From Methylobacterium sp. Leaf99 (GTDB taxonomy: Bacteria > Pseudomonadota > Alphaproteobacteria > Rhizobiales > Beijerinckiaceae), in assembly GCF_001422375.1 (NCBI RefSeq), contig NZ_LMMU01000001.1, positions 1,672,178 through 1,736,177 on the forward strand: a stretch of DNA of 64,000 nt. Direction: 5' to 3'. Every line of letters begins with the position of its first letter. Positions within the stretch are counted from its first letter, which is position 1. The notes below the pieces were generated by a model. That model did no database searches. It was not told the DNA's origin and saw only the letters and a program-made list of their open reading frames with translations. The position numbers were made by a program, and so were the translations under genes. Below, piece by piece: positions 55,143 to 64,000 of this stretch.

Positions 55143-56717
55143 ATGAGTCTGGTGCAACGGCTGGAAATGCGCCAGGGCCAGGCCCTGGTGATGACGCCTC
55201 AGCTCCTGCAGGCGATCAAGCTCCTTCAACTCTCGCATCTCGACCTCACCGCCTACGTTGACGCCGAACTCGAGCGCAATCCGCTCCTCGAACGCGCCGA
55301 GGGCGAGACCGGGGACGAGCGCCCGCCCGGCGAGACCCCATCCGAATCCTCCGTCGATCGCCCCGCCGACGGCGAGGCAAGCGATTTCGACGGGAGCGAT
55401 TTCGACGGCGGCGACGAACCCTGGATCGCCACCACCCTGACGGCGAGCGGCGCCGACATGGAGAGCGCCCTCGACACCCGCCTCGACAACGTGTTCGCCG
55501 ACGAGAACCCGACCCATGCCCGCGAGGCGGCGTCGGGCGACATGCTGTCCCTGACCCCGGCGCCCTACGGCAACACCGGCGGCTCCTTCGACGGCGACGC
55601 CCCGGATTTCGAGGCGACGCTCACCTCCGAGATGTCCCTGCGCGAGCATCTCGCAGCGCAGCTCGACCTCGCCACCCGCGATCCCGTCGACCGCCTCATC
55701 GGCGGCTTCCTCATCGATGCCGTCGACGACGCCGGCTACTTTCGCGAGTCCATCGACGAGGTCGCCGAGCGCCTGGGTACGCCCCTGGACACCGTCGCCC
55801 GCGTGCTGAAGCTGGTGCAGAGCTTCGAGCCGGCGGGCATCGCCGCCCGCGACCTCGCCGAATGCCTCGCCCTGCAGTTGCGCGACCGCGACCGGTTCGA
55901 TCCGGCGATGCAGGCCCTGGTCTCGCGCCTCGACCTCGTGGCCAAGCGCGATTTCGCGTCCCTGCGCCGCCTCTGCGGCGTCGACGACGAGGACCTCGTC
56001 GACATGCTGGCCGAGCTGCGCCGCCTCGATCCGAAGCCCGGCCGCGCCTTCGGGGCGCGGGCCGTCGAGGTGCTGATCCCCGACGTGTTCGTGCGGGCCG
56101 CCCCCGACGGGTCGTGGCTGGTGGAGCTCAACGCCGAGGCCCTGCCGCGGGTGCTGGTGAACCAGAGCTACTACGCCCGGGTCTCGCGCGGGGCGCAGGC
56201 CGAGGGCGACAAGGCGTTCCTGTCCGAGTGCCTGCAGACGGCGAACTGGCTCACCCGCAGCCTGGAGCAGCGCGCCCGCACCATCCTCAAGGTCGCCTCC
56301 GAGATCGTGCGCCAGCAGGACGCGTTCTTCCTGCACGGGGTCGCGCACCTGCGCCCCCTCAACCTCAAGACCGTGGCCGAGGCCATCGGTATGCACGAAT
56401 CCACCGTCTCGCGGGTGACCTCCAACAAGTCCATCGGCACCAGCCGGGGCACCCTGGAGATGAAGTACTTCTTCACCGCGGCGATTCCCGGTGCGGCCGG
56501 TACCGCCTCGCACTCGTCCGAGGCCGTGCGCCACCGCATCAAGCAGCTCGTCGACGGCGAGGCCCGCAGCGACGTGCTCTCCGACGACGCCCTGGTGCAG
56601 CGCCTGCGCGACGAGGGCATCGACATCGCCCGACGCACGGTGGCCAAGTACCGGGAATCCCTCCGGATTCCGTCCTCCATCGAGCGCCGCCGCGAGCATT
56701 TCGCCTACGCGCGCTGA
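55143..56717 (+). CDS. rpoN: RNA polymerase sigma-54 factor
   Basis: The protein has 524 residues. Region I has the Gln/Leu-rich RLEMRQGQALVMTPQLLQAIKLLQLSHLDL. Region II is acidic (50-130). The core-binding and HTH region include LNLKTVAEAIGMHESTVSRVTSNK. The C-terminal RpoN box is ARRTVAKYRESLRIPSS. Sigma-54 directs polymerase to -24/-12 promoters with enhancer activators, for nitrogen and other functions. The lptB-rpoN order is conserved, but the usual hpf and ptsN genes do not follow here; ggt comes next on the other strand. Confidence 0.97.
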   Translation: MSLVQRLEMRQGQALVMTPQLLQAIKLLQLSHLDLTAYVDAELERNPLLERAEGETGDERPPGETPSESSVDRPADGEASDFDGSDFDGGDEPWIATTLTASGADMESALDTRLDNVFADENPTHAREAASGDMLSLTPAPYGNTGGSFDGDAPDFEATLTSEMSLREHLAAQLDLATRDPVDRLIGGFLIDAVDDAGYFRESIDEVAERLGTPLDTVARVLKLVQSFEPAGIAARDLAECLALQLRDRDRFDPAMQALVSRLDLVAKRDFASLRRLCGVDDEDLVDMLAELRRLDPKPGRAFGARAVEVLIPDVFVRAAPDGSWLVELNAEALPRVLVNQSYYARVSRGAQAEGDKAFLSECLQTANWLTRSLEQRARTILKVASEIVRQQDAFFLHGVAHLRPLNLKTVAEAIGMHESTVSRVTSNKSIGTSRGTLEMKYFFTAAIPGAAGTASHSSEAVRHRIKQLVDGEARSDVLSDDALVQRLRDEGIDIARRTVAKYRESLRIPSSIERRREHFAYAR

Positions 56718-56774
56718 ACCGAGCCCCTGGCGACCCTTGAGCCTTTCCCAGACGCCCGGAGCGCAGCGGAGGGT

Positions 56775-56872
56775 GATCCGGGAGCCAGCACAAGGAGGGC
56801 CGCGTTAGCGGCTCGATCCGGACGGCGCTGGGTTTTTGACGCTTCGCGGCTTCCTCTGCTGGCCCCCGGATC
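56775..56872. repeat. Inverted repeat between rpoN and ggt
   Basis: GATCCGGGAGCCAGCA (56775-56790) and TGCTGGCCCCCGGATC (56857-56872) pair at 15 of 16 positions around a 66-base spacer containing GGGTTTTTG. It could end both converging transcripts (rpoN rightward, ggt leftward) or be a small repeat element. Confidence 0.6.
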
Positions 56873-56923
56873 GGGCTTCCGCTTCGCGGCCCCCGTCCGG
56901 GGAAGGTCCGGACGAAGACTCGC

Positions 56924-58657
56924 TCAATACCCCTCGGCCAGGGTCCCGCGCTGGCGGGGATCGGCCGCGCCGGCCACGAGCCCGTCGACGGCCATCACCG
57001 AATTGGCCGAGCCCGAGGCCGGGGCCACCACCACCCGGTGGCCGCGCGCCCGCAGGATGGCGAGGGTGTCGGGCGAGACGCCTTCCTCGACGGTGAGCAC
57101 GTCCGGGCGCCACTGGTGGTGGATGCGCGGGGCCGCCACCGCCTGCAGCAGGGTCATGCGGAAATCGACGACGTTGACGATGGTCTGCAGCACCGTCGAG
57201 ATGATGCGGCTGCCGCCCGGACTCCCCGTCACCAGCAACAGCTTGTCCCCGCGAAACACGAAGGCCGGCGTCATCGAGGACAGGGGCCGGGCGCCGGGCG
57301 CCACGGCGTTGGCCTTGCCGCCGACGAGGCCGTAGGCGTTCAGCGCCCCGGTCTTGGCGGAGAAGTCGTCCATCTCGTTGTTGAGCAGCACCCCGGTGCC
57401 GGGCGCGACGAGGCCCATCCCGTAGGAGAAGTTCAGGGTGGTGGTGTTGGAGACGGCGTTGCCCTCGGCATCGATCACCGAGAAATGCGTGGTCTGGTCG
57501 GATTCGTGGGGGAGGGGATCGCCGGCCCTAACCTCCGCCGCCGGGCGGGCGCGGGCGGGGTCGATGGCCGCGCGCAACCCCGCGGCGTAGGATTTCGCCG
57601 TCAGCCCCTCGACGGGAATCTGCGAGCGGGTCGGGTCGCCGAGCCAGGTGGCACGGTCGGCATAGGCCGGCTTCATGGCCTCGGCGAGGGTGTGGATGGC
57701 GTCGGCGCTGCCGGCCCCCATCTTCGCCAGATCGAAGCCCTCCAGCACGTTGAGGATCTCGACGAGGTGGATGCCGCCCGAACTCGGCGGCGGCATCGAC
57801 GCGATCGACAGGCCGCGATAGGTGCCGCGCACGGGTTGGCGGATCACCGGTCGGTAGGCGGCTAAGTCGTCCGCCGTCATGACCCCGCCGGCGTCGCGCA
57901 CCGCTTGCGCGATGCCCTGCGCGATGGGTCCGGTGTGGAACGCGTCCGGCCCGCCTTCCGCGATGGATCGCAGGGTCTCGGCGAGGTCGGTCTGGACGAG
58001 GCGCTCGCCGCGTCCCAGCGGTCTGTCGCCGGCAAAAAAGATCGCCCGACTCGACGGCCAAACTCCCAAAAGATCGGCGGCGCGGGGCAGGGAATCGGCG
58101 AGGCCGGCTTCGACGTCGATGCCGTCGCGCGCCAGGCGCTCGGCCGGCGCGATGAGGTCGGCGAGGGTGAAGCGGCCCGAGCCGTAGCGCCGGTGCGCCT
58201 CGGCCAGCCCCCGCACGGTGCCGGGCACGCCCACCGCCTTGCCCGTGCGGGTGGAGGCGGCGTGGTCGGGCTCGCCCCGCGTGTCGAGGAACATGTCGGC
58301 GCTGGCGGCGGCCGGGGCGGTCTCGCGGTAATCGATGGCCACGGTCTCGGCCGTTCGCGCCAGATGCACCATCATGAAGCCGCCGCCGCCGAGGTTGCCC
58401 GCCCTCGGCAGGGTGACGGCGAGGGCGAAGCCCACGGCCACGGCCGCATCGACGGCGTTGCCGCCGGCCTTCAGGATCGCGACGCCGACCCGCGTCGCCT
58501 GGGCGTCCTGGGACGAGACCATGCCGTGGGCCGCCAGCACCGGCAGCATCCGGGCGGTGTCCGCCTGGATCGGCGAGGAATCCGCCTGGGCCCACGCCGC
58601 GTGTGGGAGGCCGAGCAGGAGGCAGAGGGCGAGCCAAGGAGCGGAGGGGCGGCGCAT
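56924..58657 (-). CDS. ggt: Gamma-glutamyltransferase
   Basis: The protein has 577 residues. A signal peptide (ALCLLLGLPHAAWA) exports it to the periplasm. GGNAVDAAVAVGFAL and LGGGGFMM are in the large subunit. The autoprocessing site is ESDQTTHFSVIDAEGNAVS, where the second Thr becomes the nucleophile. The small subunit has LNNEMDDFS and SMTPAFVF...LVTGSPGGSRI (the nucleophile-adjacent glycines). GGT breaks down glutathione and moves gamma-glutamyl groups. It is downstream of a small membrane protein gene whose stop abuts its start. Confidence 0.96.
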   Translation of the reverse strand: MRRPSAPWLALCLLLGLPHAAWAQADSSPIQADTARMLPVLAAHGMVSSQDAQATRVGVAILKAGGNAVDAAVAVGFALAVTLPRAGNLGGGGFMMVHLARTAETVAIDYRETAPAAASADMFLDTRGEPDHAASTRTGKAVGVPGTVRGLAEAHRRYGSGRFTLADLIAPAERLARDGIDVEAGLADSLPRAADLLGVWPSSRAIFFAGDRPLGRGERLVQTDLAETLRSIAEGGPDAFHTGPIAQGIAQAVRDAGGVMTADDLAAYRPVIRQPVRGTYRGLSIASMPPPSSGGIHLVEILNVLEGFDLAKMGAGSADAIHTLAEAMKPAYADRATWLGDPTRSQIPVEGLTAKSYAAGLRAAIDPARARPAAEVRAGDPLPHESDQTTHFSVIDAEGNAVSNTTTLNFSYGMGLVAPGTGVLLNNEMDDFSAKTGALNAYGLVGGKANAVAPGARPLSSMTPAFVFRGDKLLLVTGSPGGSRIISTVLQTIVNVVDFRMTLLQAVAAPRIHHQWRPDVLTVEEGVSPDTLAILRARGHRVVVAPASGSANSVMAVDGLVAGAADPRQRGTLAEGY

Positions 58658-59146
58658 TCACACGGCTCCGTCGCGCGGGCCGAAGCGACCCGCCACCAGC
58701 CAGTAGACGAGGCCCGAGGCCGCGCCCGTGAGGAACAGGATGGCGGTGATGCGGCCCTCCTGGGCGAAGGCCTGTGGGTCGCCGCCACGGGCCGTAGTCC
58801 GGGCGAGCCACGGCACGAGGGCCGTGAGGAGGCCGGTGCCAGCGCCGTACCACGCGGGGCTCCGCCAGTTCAGGGTCTCGCCGATGACCGCCATGGCGAC
58901 GGGCGGCGCCACGAGGAGGAGAAACAGGGCGCGGGCGAAGGCCGCGAGGGCGAACAGGATGGTTTCGGGGCCGATGCCGGAGGCGAGATCGTTCAGCCCC
59001 TCGAACAGGCCGACCAATCCGAGGCTCCCGAGGACGTCCCGCGAGACCGGATCGAGCATGGCGCCGAGGCCGAGCACGAACGCGCCGCAGGGGATCGCCA
59101 GGACCAGGGCGAGGCACCCGACGAAGACGCGGCCGAGGAACCGCAT
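58658..59146 (-). CDS. Membrane protein of unknown function
   Basis: The protein has 162 residues with about four membrane helices (RVFVGCLALVLAIPCGAFVL; ILFALAAFARALFLLLVAPPVAMAV; YGAGTGLLTALVPWLA; ITAILFLTGAASGLVYWLVAG). Not recognised as a known family. The stop codon touches the ATG of ggt, so they are probably one operon. No function assigned. Confidence 0.7.
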   Translation of the reverse strand: MRFLGRVFVGCLALVLAIPCGAFVLGLGAMLDPVSRDVLGSLGLVGLFEGLNDLASGIGPETILFALAAFARALFLLLVAPPVAMAVIGETLNWRSPAWYGAGTGLLTALVPWLARTTARGGDPQAFAQEGRITAILFLTGAASGLVYWLVAGRFGPRDGAV

Positions 59147-59169
59147 GGCTTAAGGCCGCCGTAGGGGAA

Positions 59170-60483
59170 TCAATCGTCGTCGCCGTCGTCGGCGCCCGCG
59201 TAGACGCCCTCGGCGCCGATGCCGTCCTCCAGCATCATCCGGGCGCGGGCGCGCAGCTTCTCGGTCTCGCTCTTGAGCTGGCCGCAGGCGGCGAGGATGT
59301 CGCGGCCGCGCGGGGTGCGCACGGGGGAGGCGTAGCCGGCCTCGTAGACGATCTCGGAGAAGCGCTCGATGCGCTCCCAGTCCGAGCACTCGTAGACGCT
59401 GCCGGGCCAGGGGTTGAACGGGATCAGGTTGATCTTGGCCGGAATGCCCTGGAGCAGGCGCACGAGCTCGCGGGCATCGGCGTCGGTGTCGTTGATGCCT
59501 TTGAGCATCACGTACTCGAAGGTGATGCGCCGGGCGTTGTTGAGGCCGGGATAGTTGCGGCAGGCGGCGATGAGTTCGGCGAGCGGATACTTGCGGTTCA
59601 GCGGCACCAGGGTATCGCGCAGGTCGTCGCGCACGGCGTGGAGCGAGATCGCCAGCATGGCGTGGGCGTCGGTGCCGAGGCGCTGCATCTGCGGCACGAC
59701 GCCGGAGGTGGAGACGGTGATGCGCCGGCGCGACAGGCCCAGCCCCTCCTGGTCGGCCATGACGCCGACGGAATCGATGACGTTGTCGATGTTGTAGAGG
59801 GGCTCGCCCATGCCCATGAACACGATGTTGGTGACCGCGCGGCGGACCTCGTCGGCCCCGGCCGGCGTCGGGTTCTGGCCGGCCCAGTCGTTGAGGTGAT
59901 CGCGGGCCACCACCACCTGCGCGACGATCTCGGCCGCCGTCAGGTTGCGCACGAGGCGCTGGGTGCCCGTGTGGCAGAACGAGCAGGTGAGGGTGCAGCC
60001 GACCTGGCTCGAGACACAGAGGGTGCCCCGTCCCCGGCCGGGAATGTAGACGCACTCGATCTCGGCGCCGCGGTTGTGGTCGTGCTTGCCCGTGGGCGCC
60101 ATGCGCATGAGCCACTTGCGGGTGCCGTCCCGCGAGACCTGCTCGGTGATCACCTCCGGGCGGTCGAGGGTGTAGGCGCTGGCGAGGTCCGCCTTCAGGC
60201 CCTTGCCGACATTGGTCATGTCGTCGAAGTGCTTGGCGCCGCGCACGTTGACCCAGTGCCAGATCTGGCCCGAACGCATGCGCTGCTCGCGCTCGGACAC
60301 GCCGATGGCCGACAGCCGCGCCTTGAGGTCGTCCCGGGTCAGGCCGACGAGGGACGTGCGTCCGAGGGGGCCTCCCAGGGGGCCTCCAAGCGGCGCGGAG
60401 GCCGGCTCGAACTCGGGCAGCTTCTCGATTGCGGGGGCGGCGCTCGCGTCGCCCCGGGCGGTGTCGAACGACGCCGTCGCCAT
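59170..60483 (-). CDS. rlmN: RlmN, dual-specificity 23S rRNA/tRNA adenine C2 methyltransferase
   Basis: The protein has 437 residues from the ATG at 60483. The radical-SAM cluster motif is CTLTCSFCH near residue 158. The methyl-carrying second cysteine is in [12 protein letters not shown] near residue 398. [12 protein letters not shown] and [11 protein letters not shown] are typical. It methylates A2503 of 23S rRNA and A37 of some tRNAs. A Gly-Pro-Leu-Gly tandem ([10 protein letters not shown]) sits in the N-terminal linker. Confidence 0.96.
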   Translation of the reverse strand: MATASFDTARGDASAAPAIEKLPEFEPASAPLGGPLGGPLGRTSLVGLTRDDLKARLSAIGVSEREQRMRSGQIWHWVNVRGAKHFDDMTNVGKGLKADLASAYTLDRPEVITEQVSRDGTRKWLMRMAPTGKHDHNRGAEIECVYIPGRGRGTLCVSSQVGCTLTCSFCHTGTQRLVRNLTAAEIVAQVVVARDHLNDWAGQNPTPAGADEVRRAVTNIVFMGMGEPLYNIDNVIDSVGVMADQEGLGLSRRRITVSTSGVVPQMQRLGTDAHAMLAISLHAVRDDLRDTLVPLNRKYPLAELIAACRNYPGLNNARRITFEYVMLKGINDTDADARELVRLLQGIPAKINLIPFNPWPGSVYECSDWERIERFSEIVYEAGYASPVRTPRGRDILAACGQLKSETEKLRARARMMLEDGIGAEGVYAGADDGDDD

Positions 60484-60615
60484 GGTCTTGGAACCTTCGA
60501 TCTGGAATCGGTCCGATATAGGCGATCGGCGCGTCAAACGCGAATACGGGGGCGCATGGGCGGGGTGCGCCGGGTGTGATACCGGGTCCACGCCTGTTTG
60601 CCCGCGAGGTTCGCC

Positions 60616-61299
60616 GTGATTCCCTGGGTCGCCCTCGACACCGCCCCGATCCCGGGCACGACCGACGAGCTGCGCCTGCTCCAGCGCGGCCACGAATTCC
60701 TCATCCGGATCGGCCGGGACGACCTGATGAACAGCCGCCTCAGCGGTTCGGAGGAGGCCCTGGCGACCCTGACGGCGGCGCGGATCGGCGGACGGGCCGG
60801 GGCAAAGATCCTCATCGGCGGCTTCGGCATGGGCTTCACCCTGCGGGCGGCGCTGGACGCCCTGGGGCCGGATGCCCGCCTCGTGGTGGCCGAACTGGTG
60901 CCGGCGGTGCTCGCCTGGGGGCGCGGCCCCCTCGCCCACATCTCCGCCGATTCCCTGTCCGACCCCCGGGTCGAGGCGCGCGAGGCCGACGTCGCCGGCC
61001 TGATCCGGTCCTCGGCGCTCGCCTGGGACGCGATCCTCCTCGACGTCGACAACGGCCCCGAGGGGCTGACCCGGGCGGAGAACGACCGGCTCTACGATGC
61101 CGGCGGGCTGGCGGCGGCGCGGAATGCCCTGCGCCCCGGCGGCGTGCTCGCCGTGTGGTCGGCCCATCCCGATCCGGCCTTCACCCAGCGCCTCGTCCGC
61201 GCCGGCTTCGCCGTGGAGGCGGTGCCCGTGCGGGCCGGGCGCGGGCGCGGCGCCCGCCACACGGTCTGGCTCGCCGTGCGGCCGGAGCGGGGACGGTGA
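60616..61299 (+). CDS. SAM-dependent methyltransferase-like protein, copy 2
   Basis: The protein has 227 residues from a GTG at 60616, matching the start of copy 1 at 296. The sequence [68 protein letters not shown] and [11 protein letters not shown] are nearly shared with copy 1. The two are clear paralogues, over half identical by eye. The N-terminus of copy 2 has a more charged stretch. Substrate unknown. It is divergent from rlmN, itself an RNA methyltransferase gene, and copy 1 is next to rlmJ. Confidence 0.78.
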   Translation: MIPWVALDTAPIPGTTDELRLLQRGHEFLIRIGRDDLMNSRLSGSEEALATLTAARIGGRAGAKILIGGFGMGFTLRAALDALGPDARLVVAELVPAVLAWGRGPLAHISADSLSDPRVEAREADVAGLIRSSALAWDAILLDVDNGPEGLTRAENDRLYDAGGLAAARNALRPGGVLAVWSAHPDPAFTQRLVRAGFAVEAVPVRAGRGRGARHTVWLAVRPERGR

Positions 61300-61306
61300 G
61301 TCGAAA

Positions 61307-61507
61307 TCAGCCGGCGGCGCGCAACCGGTCGCGCCGGCGACTCAGGCGGGTGGCGCCGTAGACGGCCGCGAGTTCGCGCCGGGCTGCCTTGACCAGCGGG
61401 GCGTCGCGCTCGGCGCAGGCCGCCGCGATGGTCCGCAGGGTGTCGGCGACGGAACGCTGCAGGCGCAGATCGCCGGGTTGCCGCGCGACGGGTTCGATGG
61501 TGTTCAT
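61307..61507 (-). CDS. Small basic protein of unknown function
   Basis: The protein has 66 residues. [51 protein letters not shown] is helical and Arg-rich in parts. It has no signal or membrane segment. Not recognised. It stands between the methyltransferase-like gene and a secreted protein gene, both converging or co-directional, so its expression is uncertain. Confidence 0.5.
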   Translation of the reverse strand: MNTIEPVARQPGDLRLQRSVADTLRTIAAACAERDAPLVKAARRELAAVYGATRLSRRRDRLRAAG

Positions 61508-61618
61508 GACGGTGGCCCCTCGGTGCCGGCCCTCTCACGGGGCGTCGGGGCCAGCATCGGCACGGGGCTTGGCCGCAACAAGGCAGCTTGGCCGTGGGGG
61601 CCTCGACGCGTCCTCCCT

Positions 61619-61918
61619 CTATTCCCGGCCGGCGCCCTCGGTGAACCGGTCGTGGCAGGTGTATCCGACAAAGCAGCGCGCCGCGTCGCGGGTCGCCTCG
61701 AAGGCGGGCTTGGGCACCTCCGGCAGGGGGCAGAAGCCGCCGTCGCGGACGAGGCGGGCATAGGTGAACGGCCCCGTCGTCAGCACGATGGCGCCGGTCC
61801 GGGTCACGAGGCCGGCCGCCTCGGCACAGGTCATGTCCGGCGTGGCCGGGCGCGCCTGGGCCACGGCCGCGCCCGCGGGGACGAGCAGGAGGACGCCGGT
61901 GAACAGGGTCCGTCGCAT
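61619..61918 (-). CDS. Small secreted cysteine-containing protein
   Basis: The protein has 99 residues from the ATG at 61918. A signal peptide (RRTLFTGVLLLVPAGAAVAQ) is followed by DMTCAEAAGLVTRTGAIVLTTG and ARLVRDGGFCPLPEVPKPAFEATRDAARCFVGYTC. Four cysteines suggest two disulfides. Similar short exported proteins occur in this family of bacteria, but the function is not known. Confidence 0.7.
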   Translation of the reverse strand: MRRTLFTGVLLLVPAGAAVAQARPATPDMTCAEAAGLVTRTGAIVLTTGPFTYARLVRDGGFCPLPEVPKPAFEATRDAARCFVGYTCHDRFTEGAGRE

Positions 61919-61964
61919 GGCGGTCACCTCGCGGGCGCGTCGCGCGCCGGGCCCCACACTGGCC

Positions 61965-62555
61965 TCACGCGGCGGCCAGCGCCAGGGTGAAGTCGAACGC
62001 CTCGGTCACCCCTTCCTGCCACAGGGAGACCGGCGTCGGGTGGGCGAGGTGGAGGGCGCCTTCGGATTCGCCGCCCGCCATCCGCAGGTCGACGCCGGCC
62101 CGGGCCGCGAGGCCGAGCATCGGCCGGTTGCGGGCGAGGCAGCGCACGCGCAGATCCCGCACGCCGCGGTTGCGCGCCGCCCCGGCGATGCGGTGAAACA
62201 GCGCTTGGCCGAGGCCGTTGCGCCGGTAGTCGCGCTCCACCGCGAAGGCGGCTTCCGCGTCGGGGCCGAGGGAGAAGCCCGGCGGCGGGGCGCGGGTCGG
62301 GCGCAGTTCGCCGAGGGCCCGCAGGGTGCCGTCGACGAAGGCGCCGAAGACGACGCCGTCGACCTTCAGGGCCCGGCGGGCATAGGCGAGGGCCGCCGCG
62401 TCGCTCAGGGTGCCCATGAAGCGGCTGGCGCGGGTCTCGGGATCGAGGCGCAGGAAATAGGCCTCCACGGCGGCGGCGTCGCTCGGCCACAGGCGGCGGA
62501 TGAGGGGGTGCAAGGAGCTGGATTCGGCGCGGGGCTCGGGTCGGGGTTCTGGCAT
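61965..62555 (-). CDS. GNAT-family N-acetyltransferase
   Basis: The protein has 196 residues. Acetyl-CoA-binding loop EAAFAVERDYRRNGLGQALFHRIAG contains the R-x-x-G-x-A-like signature (RRNGLGQA). The N-terminal PLIRRLWPSDAAAVEAYFLRLDPETRASRFMG resembles the GNAT domains that often modify proteins, as in bacterial lysine acetyltransferases. The substrate is unknown. Soluble cytoplasmic protein. Confidence 0.85.
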   Translation of the reverse strand: MPEPRPEPRAESSSLHPLIRRLWPSDAAAVEAYFLRLDPETRASRFMGTLSDAAALAYARRALKVDGVVFGAFVDGTLRALGELRPTRAPPPGFSLGPDAEAAFAVERDYRRNGLGQALFHRIAGAARNRGVRDLRVRCLARNRPMLGLAARAGVDLRMAGGESEGALHLAHPTPVSLWQEGVTEAFDFTLALAAA

Positions 62556-62788
62556 GGTGATGCCTTTCCGGTGCTGGGGCGCGCTCGTCGCGCCGGGGTC
62601 CGGACGTCACCTCCCTCAAGGTCAGGCAGATGTGGCACCGCTGCCAGTTTTGTGCAATGCAACAAAACGTCCTGCCGCCGGTGTTTCTGGCATACCAACC
62701 ATTCGGCTTGATCGGGCCTCGGGCCCGCGGCAGACCCGGAGCGGGCCGCCCGTTCCGGTCCGGCCCACGCGTCGAGGCTTTGTCCGTC

Positions 62789-64000
62789 GTGAGTTCATCA
62801 GCCCCTCCGGCCCCCTCCGATCACGCCCGCTCCGGCGCGATCCCCCACGGTCCGGTCCTGGAGCGCTACGAGGCCCTGGTGGGTTCCGGCGCCATCGAGC
62901 GCGACCCGGCGCAGGTCCACCTCGTGCGGGCGCTGGACGGCCTGGCGCAGGAACTCGGCCGGCGCCGGCGCGCCCGCAAGGGCAGCGCGCTGGGCTGGCT
63001 GTTTTCCCGCAAGGACGACCCGGCCGCCGTGCCGAAGGGCCTCTACATCTGGGGCTCCGTCGGGCGCGGCAAGACCATGCTCATGGACCTGTTCCACGAG
63101 GCGGCGCCCGGCCCGAAGCGCCGGGTGCATTTTCACGGCTTCCTCGCCGACGCGCACGAGCGCATCCACGCCCACCGCCAGGCCCTCAAGGCCGGCACGG
63201 CCAAGGGCGACGACCCGATCCCCGTGGTCGCCGATGCCCTCGCCGACGAGGCCACCCTGCTGTGCTTCGACGAGTTCACCGTCACCGACATCGCCGACGC
63301 GATGATCCTCGGCCGCCTGTTCGACGCCCTGTTCCGCCGCGGCGTCACCGTGGTGGCGACCTCCAACGTCGAGCCCGACCGGCTCTACGAGGGCGGCCTC
63401 AACCGGGCCCTGTTCCTGCCGTTCGTCGCCGAACTGACGGCACGCGTCGCAGTCCTGCGCCTCGATTCGCGCACGGATTTCCGCCTGGAGAAGCTCGGCG
63501 GCGCCGCGGTCTACCACGTGCCCGCCGACGCCGAGGCCGAGGCGGCCCTGGCCCGCGCCTTCAAGGGCCTCACCGGCAAGGCCCGGGGCAGGCCCGCCAC
63601 GGTGCGGGTGAAGGGCCGCGACGTCTCCGTGCCGGAGGAGGCGGCCGGGGTCGCGCGCTTCACCTTCGCCGATCTCTGCGCCCAGCCCCTCGGGGCCTCC
63701 GACTACATGGCCGTGGCCCGGGCCTTCCACACGGTGATCCTCGCCGACATCCCGGTGATGAGCGCGGAGACCCGCAACGAGGCCAAGCGCTTCATCACCC
63801 TGGTCGACACCCTCTACGACGCCCACGTGAAGCTCGTGGCCTCGGCGGCGGCCGAGCCGCAGGGGCTCTACACGGCCACCGATGGCCGGGAGGCCTTCGA
63901 GTTCGACCGGACCGTGTCGCGCCTCATGGAGATGCGCTCGTCGGACTACCTCGCCCTGCCGCACGGCGCCGGGGATTCGGAGGCGTCGGGGTCGAGCGCG
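62789..64000 (+). CDS. zapE: ZapE (AFG1-like) cell-division ATPase, 5' part
   Basis: This is 404 codons from a GTG at 62789 and runs past the end of the window. Walker A is LYIWGSVGRGKTMLMDLFHE, Walker B is ATLLCFDEFTVTDIADA, and the sensor region includes VVATSNVEPDRLYEGGLNR. RVHFHGFLADAHERIH and the later FTFADLCAQPLGASDYMAVAR are family marks. ZapE is an AAA-type ATPase that works with FtsZ at division; mitochondrial Lace1/AFG1 is its relative. Almost all of the usual length is present. Confidence 0.94.
   Translation, partial: MSSSAPPAPSDHARSGAIPHGPVLERYEALVGSGAIERDPAQVHLVRALDGLAQELGRRRRARKGSALGWLFSRKDDPAAVPKGLYIWGSVGRGKTMLMDLFHEAAPGPKRRVHFHGFLADAHERIHAHRQALKAGTAKGDDPIPVVADALADEATLLCFDEFTVTDIADAMILGRLFDALFRRGVTVVATSNVEPDRLYEGGLNRALFLPFVAELTARVAVLRLDSRTDFRLEKLGGAAVYHVPADAEAEAALARAFKGLTGKARGRPATVRVKGRDVSVPEEAAGVARFTFADLCAQPLGASDYMAVARAFHTVILADIPVMSAETRNEAKRFITLVDTLYDAHVKLVASAAAEPQGLYTATDGREAFEFDRTVSRLMEMRSSDYLALPHGAGDSEASGSSA

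Overview
The window is chromosomal DNA of a very GC-rich alphaproteobacterium, most likely a Methylobacterium-type member of the Hyphomicrobiales. Three things point there: the block rho-mnmE-mnmG-rsmG-parA-parB opposite leuS-lptE-holA, the Tim44-like/mltA/smr and lptC-lptA-lptB-rpoN neighbourhoods, and phaA/phaB beside phaR. The par genes, together with one perfect and one near-perfect parS site, place the window close to the chromosome replication origin.

Layout. 1-1 kb: end of rlmJ and a small SAM-methyltransferase-like gene. 1-4 kb: a composite palindromic repeat, then three Tad/Flp pilus-type pseudopilin genes of visibly lower GC. 4.6-10 kb: a glycine-zipper protein, a glycolate-oxidase-type FAD subunit, cytochrome c, the divergent ohrR/ohr pair with operator-like repeats, and hisS. 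10-13.6 kb: a BrnT/BrnA toxin-antitoxin pair, a DUF3429 membrane protein, an MFS exporter and secB. 14-24 kb: Tim44-like, mltA, smr, rho, mnmE, mnmG, rsmG, parA and parB. 24-30 kb: leuS-lptE-holA on the other strand, a YggS protein and a MarR regulator. 30-41 kb: L,D-transpeptidase, response regulator, dapD, a hydrolase-like protein, acid phosphatase, a second copy of the composite repeat, TerC, a lipid kinase and several secreted proteins. 41-47 kb: a divergent phosphoenolpyruvate-carboxylase-like protein, small exported proteins, a cupin and a Shedu-type nuclease with a small partner ORF. 47-50 kb: PHB genes phaB, phaA, phaR. 50-64 kb: rpmF, an HhH protein, an RNase D-like exonuclease, lptC-lptA-lptB-rpoN, ggt, rlmN, a second copy of the methyltransferase-like gene, a GNAT enzyme and the 5' part of zapE.

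The most unusual signal is a palindromic repeat present in four places. Two are long composite copies in opposite orientation about 35 kb apart. One is a collapsed short copy next to parB. One lies in frame inside the GTPase domain of mnmE, where it is translated as about 30 extra residues. Other points for follow-up are the PEPC homologue with altered catalytic motifs, the compact Shedu nuclease with no ATG or GTG start, an alpha/beta-hydrolase-like protein without its nucleophile serine, a TadG-like pseudopilin joined to a lectin-like domain, and short in-frame tandem repeats in several unrelated genes.

All calls come from reading the sequence. No database search or computed statistic was available, and GC comparisons are by eye.
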